Assembly: GCA_012845835.1 (NCBI GenBank)
Contig: JABAKD010000026.1
Coordinates: 8,914,558 to 8,978,557 of the forward strand
Direction: 5' to 3'
Length of the DNA: 64,000 nucleotides
Source of the DNA: Undaria pinnatifida
Taxonomy: Eukaryota > Sar > Phaeophyceae > Laminariales > Alariaceae
A program made the position numbers and the translations under genes. Below the pieces are notes generated by a model that saw only the letters and a list, made by a program, of their open reading frames with translations, was not told the origin of the DNA and did no database searches. Positions 59,484-64,000 of this stretch are shown here, one piece after another (the stretch's first letter is position 1; the number at the start of each line of letters is the position of its first letter).

Positions 59484-61111
59484 TGTGCTTGGCCGGGTTA
59501 TTATCACGTGGGAGACCATGCTGCGGGCGAGGAGGTGGGGCCACTCTCCACTTTTCATTGCGCAATGCGTTTTTTTTACGCTGTGGACCTTGGCTATTAT
59601 ATACCTATTCGTGGCAAAGCACCGATTGGGGGCGAGACTGGTGTCAGTCTGTACCTTGCAGAGATTTTTGTCACTGCATGCCAAGGAGCGGCGGGGCGTG
59701 GGTGGGGTTGAGGTTTTCCCCAGTTTGAGAGTGTTTGGGAGAATTGGAACTTGACTGGAAGCACGGCTCAATAACGCTATCATCCGCGACTGATGCGGCT
59801 TCCGCGGATTATGGTGTTCTTGGAAACGTGATCCCTGTCCGGCTTGCGATACAAGCACAGCTGTTGACGTGGGTTATTACACAGCACTGCATCGTTGCCT
59901 TATCTGATGCAATGTAGTGACAGTAGTGTAGACGTAGAGGGATCTATCCCCTCTTAGCACACCCCTTCACAATGGCAAAAAGTCCTGCACGGTGGCGCGT
60001 TTTTTTCATCCATCGTACCTCGCTGAGGTGTAAAATTGGAGGTTGTGGGAAGTTGCATCGGTGTTTCGCGATGGGTGTGGTTCTTGCAGCACTCTCAGCA
60101 AGTAACTATCATTTCCTTCTATCCTTCTATTAGATGGTGCGTCTTTATCTAAATGCTCCTTGCGTATGACTGCGATATGCGTCATGCGTAGCTCCCCACA
60201 GCGCGAATATCGGGCAGAACTATCATGTACGATGTCGGTGTTAGTCTCGGCGTGTTGTTGGATAATTGGTCCGCGGGAAGGCGAGCGGGGCAGAGAAGCG
60301 GTACGAGGCCGCATACGTTGCCTGTGTAACTATCTAGGGCATGCGGATTGCCTTGAGGGTAGGCTCTCGATTTTTGACGCTTCCAACATGTATCACCATT
60401 GTTGTTTCGTGCGCCTACCACCACCTTGTTCTCTTCATGGTGGAAAATCATCTGGGATCCGGCACCATCTTCCTTGCATGGTGTGGCAGCGGTGAAAATT
60501 ATTGCTATTGTAAATGGAAGGGGCAGCTTGGGCTCAGTTCACAACGTAAACGGTTAGCACGCAAAAGCCAAATCCGCGTTAGCATGAACAATATTTTACG
60601 TACTTTCCACGACGCACGACCAGGTTGCCCAGCGCTGTGCATTCTGGTGTACCATTTTACTTGTGTACAGCTGAGATTGATGTAGACATATAAGAACTGC
60701 AACGCATTACGTACAACACGTGCCGCCACAAAAAACACGAAGATAGAGTACAATACCCCCCCCCCCCACGGCGCAACATTGACGCGCTTGCCCCAAATCA
60801 ACGGTCTGGCGGTTTCAGCATTTTGAGACGCGGGGTGTTACTCCTAGCGGTCACCGTACGCCCAGCTGGTAGATTTTCCTGCTTTCCAACACTACTACAA
60901 ATGGCGCGGCTTGTAGAGCAACAACGCCACCGCTGCTCTGTACCGTGGCAACAGCACCCCAGTCTACCCAAATCATCATCGTTGCTCTGGACCGTCGCAA
61001 CAGTACCCCAATCCACCCAAATCGCCGTCGCTGCTTCATCATCACCCCAAATCACCATATCACAGGCTTCAGCGCCCAGGCCAACAACGCAGGAAAAAAC
61101 ACCACAAAAAA
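59484..61111. other. Intergenic region between convergent genes
   Basis: No exon with supporting junctions is recognised on either strand. It should contain the 3' untranslated regions of CFAP53 and of the coiled-coil gene at 61112-63187. Confidence 0.5.
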
Positions 61112-63187
61112 TCAGAGCCCGCGTGGCAATCCCTCCACCCCCCGCTCCATCTCGTCGACTCTCGCCGACACGAATGCCTCCTGCGCTCGTCGCCTGTCTT
61201 CCCGCGTGTGCTCCGCCCTTGTCGCCATAGACGACAGCGTTGCCTCTGCTGCCCCGAAGTCCTCAGCCCCTCCAGGCACGTGCGCCTGCGTCGGATTCAT
61301 TGACTCATCGCGATGTAGAAACGCTTGGCGTAAGACCACAGCGGCCTGTTTTCTCCTCTCCACCCGCACTGCTCGTCTTCGCGCTTTTTCCGAAGAGGCT
61401 GTCCTCGGTGATGGCGGTGCGCCCGACAACGCAGGCGTTTCCGCTTTTTCAGTTGCACCATCGGCTGGCGCTACGATACTTCCGCTTTTTTCAGTAGCGA
61501 TGGTGGGTGTCACGGCGGCTGTTGTCGTTGTTGCCGTTGCTGTTGACGCTGCTGCTGCTGCTGTTTCGTCAAACTTCGATGCCGAGATGTCTTCAAGTCG
61601 CCATAGCTTTGCCTCAAGGGCGGCGCGATGGCATTCAAGGGCAGAGACTTCTGACCGTAGAGAGCACACAAGGAGATGAGCATCGGTAGCCGCCCGTACG
61701 CCTTCGTCCAAAAAGGCGGTGGGGTAACCGGTGGATGCGGGTGTTGTGGCAGTGTTTGCCACCTTTTTTGTGCACGAAGTTGGGGTGTGCCGTTTTGTGG
61801 TGATGCAGGGAAAGGGAGGGCGCGGGGGGGTGAGGGGTGCTTCATGTCCATGACGTGTTCGTCAAGGGGATGAATCGAAAAAACGAAGGAATATATAAAT
61901 GCATGAGATTATTTGCTACCCTCGTCAAGAAAACGCATCTGGACGCGAAAATACTCAAGGTTGCTCGCTCCTTTCCGATCGACTCTCTAAGCGCGAGGTG
62001 CAGAATATTTAAAAGTGCACAGTTTGATGGTCTTTTCTGGCACATGCGAGCTCATTCCGATCGGTTCTGCAGGTGCGAGTTGCGGAAGGCAAGGAGGGAC
62101 AGTTTTCATTGCGTCGTTTGACGCATTGGAGCAGTGAAACCCCATTTCTTTCCGGCTTCAGTACCGTACATCGTTGTAGCGTACCGCAGATCACACGGTC
62201 GCAGCGTACCTCATCGTCGAGCACGCTTGCATCCCCGGGGGGGGACTGCAGGTTTGCTTCCTCCAGCGCGTCGATGCCGTGTGATCCGCCATTAACTGAA
62301 TAGCTCGTTGCGGCATTGAAAGGCTGCTGCCCCGAGTTGAGGGCGCGAAGGTCCGCTAGTTCGGCCTCGAGGAATTGCACTTCGTGTGACAGGCGGAGTA
62401 TGTATGTTCTGATGACCAACGGCGACATGAGGGGGAGGGTACGGAGACTATTGATGCAACGAGGCTCGGTCAGAAACATGCAAATGCAAGTGTTACTTTG
62501 GTCAATGTACTACGCGGAGGCCGGAGGCTCTGCAGACAAGTTTCCGGGCTTCAAGATATTTTATTTTATCAACCTTTAGAACTACACCCAAGTTTTAATA
62601 ATTAACTACCTAGAAGTAGTGTGGGACCATTTTTTGTGGGAAAAAAATCAAAGAATCCGCCCTCAGACATGCGCCCTGTACGTGTACCAAAGCAACGAGA
62701 AGTGCCACAGTGCAAACACAAGAACAAACACTGGCATTTTCACATCGTTTTTCCTGCGGTAGGGACGCCTCGACCCAAAATCATGAGTCGGGACGACCAC
62801 TGTGCGGCATATGCGTTCATGTCGCCCCCCACGAAAACAAAAAAAGTATTATTATCCCACCTATCCGAGTAGGAGAGATCAACAATGTGACGGCCGAGAC
62901 ACACGAAGCGCAGTGTACCTCGCCCCAAAAACTAAAAATTCACGCCACTCTTCAAAAGCTCCTTCCTTCCTTCCTCTTCTCCCTTACTGTCGCATTTACC
63001 TTGCCTCCTCTCCGGCGGCTGACATTTGTCTCAGCAAGAAATCCCCGGCCAGCCTTTTTGCGTGAGCCTTTCCGCCACCTTTGTCGCATGCTGTGGCCAA
63101 TTTCGCGAGATTCTTGTACAGCTGGGTTAACCTTTGGAGTCGACGGGGGTGCAGCGTTGGGTGGGGACGGAAGCATCGGTTGTTCAT
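61112..63187 (-). CDS. Unrecognised coiled-coil protein gene (at least 3 exons)
   Basis: Exons in transcript order are 63187-63000, 62408-62210 and 61762-61112. The first ends GCAAG before GTAAAT in phase 2. The second begins after CATCAG, restores an Arg codon, and ends GATGAG before GTACGC in phase 0. The third begins after AAAAAAG, a poor acceptor. The result is 345 residues from the ATG at 63187; upstream sequence could hold another exon. Predicted helical, coiled-coil-like segments are LYKNLAKLATACDK, LSHEVQFLEAELADLRALN, LLVCSLRSEVSALECHRAAL and, near the end, EHTREDRRRAQEAFVSARVD. Between them are Ala/Thr-rich, probably disordered linkers. I do not recognise the family. Agreement of phases over three frames is the main reason to believe it. 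Confidence 0.6.
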
Positions 63188-63468
63188 CAAGTTTGGAGCA
63201 TACAGACACTTCCTGCTCACAAGTTTCCTGTCCGATAGTTTGGCGCCCGTGGGAAATCACAGCGCTGCCAAGGGTTCTCTTTGCGGGGTATTGGATACGA
63301 ACCATAGCTCCGTTTAACGCTTTCAATACTGTAAAACTAACTCCCATACGTCCCAGTTCAAGTACCCCCCCCCCTCCAAAAACGCGCAGTAGTTGTACGT
63401 AACGAAAATGAACGGGTAAATCACAGATATGCAAGATGGATTCGATCCCCTTGACCCTATATTTTTAA

Positions 63469-64000
63469 AATGTGTATTCTGATGAATGTGATTGTACCAA
63501 AGTTAGAGTGTGCTGGAGAAGTATGGGAAGGGAACGCGAAGCTCGTAAAACAACTGGAAACAGTGCAGATGACAGCAGCTGAACAAATACTGATGCAGGA
63601 TGCTTAAGTACGACGAGTAATACAGTATTATTAACATAACTAGGAATGCACTCACCTTAAACAAATAGAGACGAGAGAAAGTTGAGGTGGCAATAGAGAG
63701 TAGAGAATATGCCAGACAAGAGGTTGCCAGCCATAACTGATAGGGCTGTATGGGAAAAAATAACAAAAGGGCGCGCTGGAATAAGATGGAATAACGTAGT
63801 CGAGAAAGTATGGAAGGATTTAGGGGGAGACCGAGAAGAGGTACTGTCTATAGAGAAGTTTGGCGGGTACAAGACAGAAGTAAAAGAAATAGTAAAATAA
63901 AGAGAAATGCTAGCGCTAAGAAATAAGGTGAAAGAGGAGAAGCACTTCGAGATATGCAGGAGGTTGAGCGAAGATATTGGAATGAAAACGTATCTGCACG
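63469..64000 (+). pseudogene. LINE (non-LTR retrotransposon) ORF2 C-terminal fragment, decayed, runs off the window
   Basis: The frame from 63469 encodes PKLECAGEVWEGNAKLVKQL and VQMTAAEQIL, a pattern found just after the reverse transcriptase domain of LINE proteins (Pro-x-x-x-Tyr/Cys-x-x-Glu-x-Trp). It hits a stop at about 63604. The homologous continuation is in another frame with several stops, and a clean stretch at 63709-63897 reads MPDKRLPAITDRAVWEKI and on to EEVLSIEKFGGYKTEVKE. More follows to the window edge. It is broken and cannot encode an active element. Confidence 0.75.

Noticed and set aside
59265-59858. 197-codon minus-strand frame
   Set aside because: It overlaps the last CFAP53 exon antisense and has no recognisable features.

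Overview
This is a eukaryotic nuclear window. Its coding sequence is split into many short exons by long GT-AG (a few GC-AG) introns, most of the DNA is intronic or intergenic, and tRNA-derived SINEs, DNA transposons, LINE and LTR remnants and simple or minisatellite repeats are everywhere. Two of the three confidently identified genes are general eukaryotic housekeeping genes. The third, CFAP53, is an axonemal protein, so the organism builds motile cilia or flagella. Mixed GC, about 1 kb introns, strong phase-0 bias and repeat load would suit a flagellate-producing alga such as a brown alga, but that lineage call is a guess; no taxon-specific gene settles it.

Layout. 1-20871 is gene-poor: SINEs and other dispersed repeats, pentamer, trinucleotide and G-rich arrays, minisatellites, a decayed Ty3/gypsy-like fragment (about 16.4-16.7 kb), and one convincing minus-strand exon of an unrecognised gene (10686-11177). 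20872-44520 (minus) is one gene, the retromer subunit VPS35. I could assemble 16 exons with matching phases into a 929-residue protein spread over 23.6 kb. 45029-51255 (plus) is the spliceosomal zinc-finger protein ZMAT2/Snu23 (4 exons, 231 residues), head-to-head with VPS35 across 508 bp. 53033-59483 (plus) is CFAP53/CCDC11 (11 exons, 488 residues). 61112-63187 (minus) is a three-exon coiled-coil gene I do not recognise, convergent with CFAP53. 63469-64000 is the decayed C-terminal end of a LINE reverse-transcriptase ORF that runs off the window.

The genes have unrelated jobs (endosomal sorting, pre-mRNA splicing, axoneme assembly), so neighbourhood says nothing about shared function beyond the likely shared promoter of VPS35 and ZMAT2. 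The most interesting material is structural. There is a pair of nested DNA transposons with perfect target-site duplications in ZMAT2 intron 2. Several SINE families share one core sequence. Tandem repeats sit just downstream of many VPS35 5' splice sites. VPS35 carries a long low-complexity insertion, and pieces of its last exons are duplicated nearby. In the three recognised genes 24 of 28 introns are in phase 0, and 11 of 28 acceptors are followed by GT.

No search could be run. Homology calls rest on recognising protein sequence and on exon phases adding up; exon borders are read by eye.
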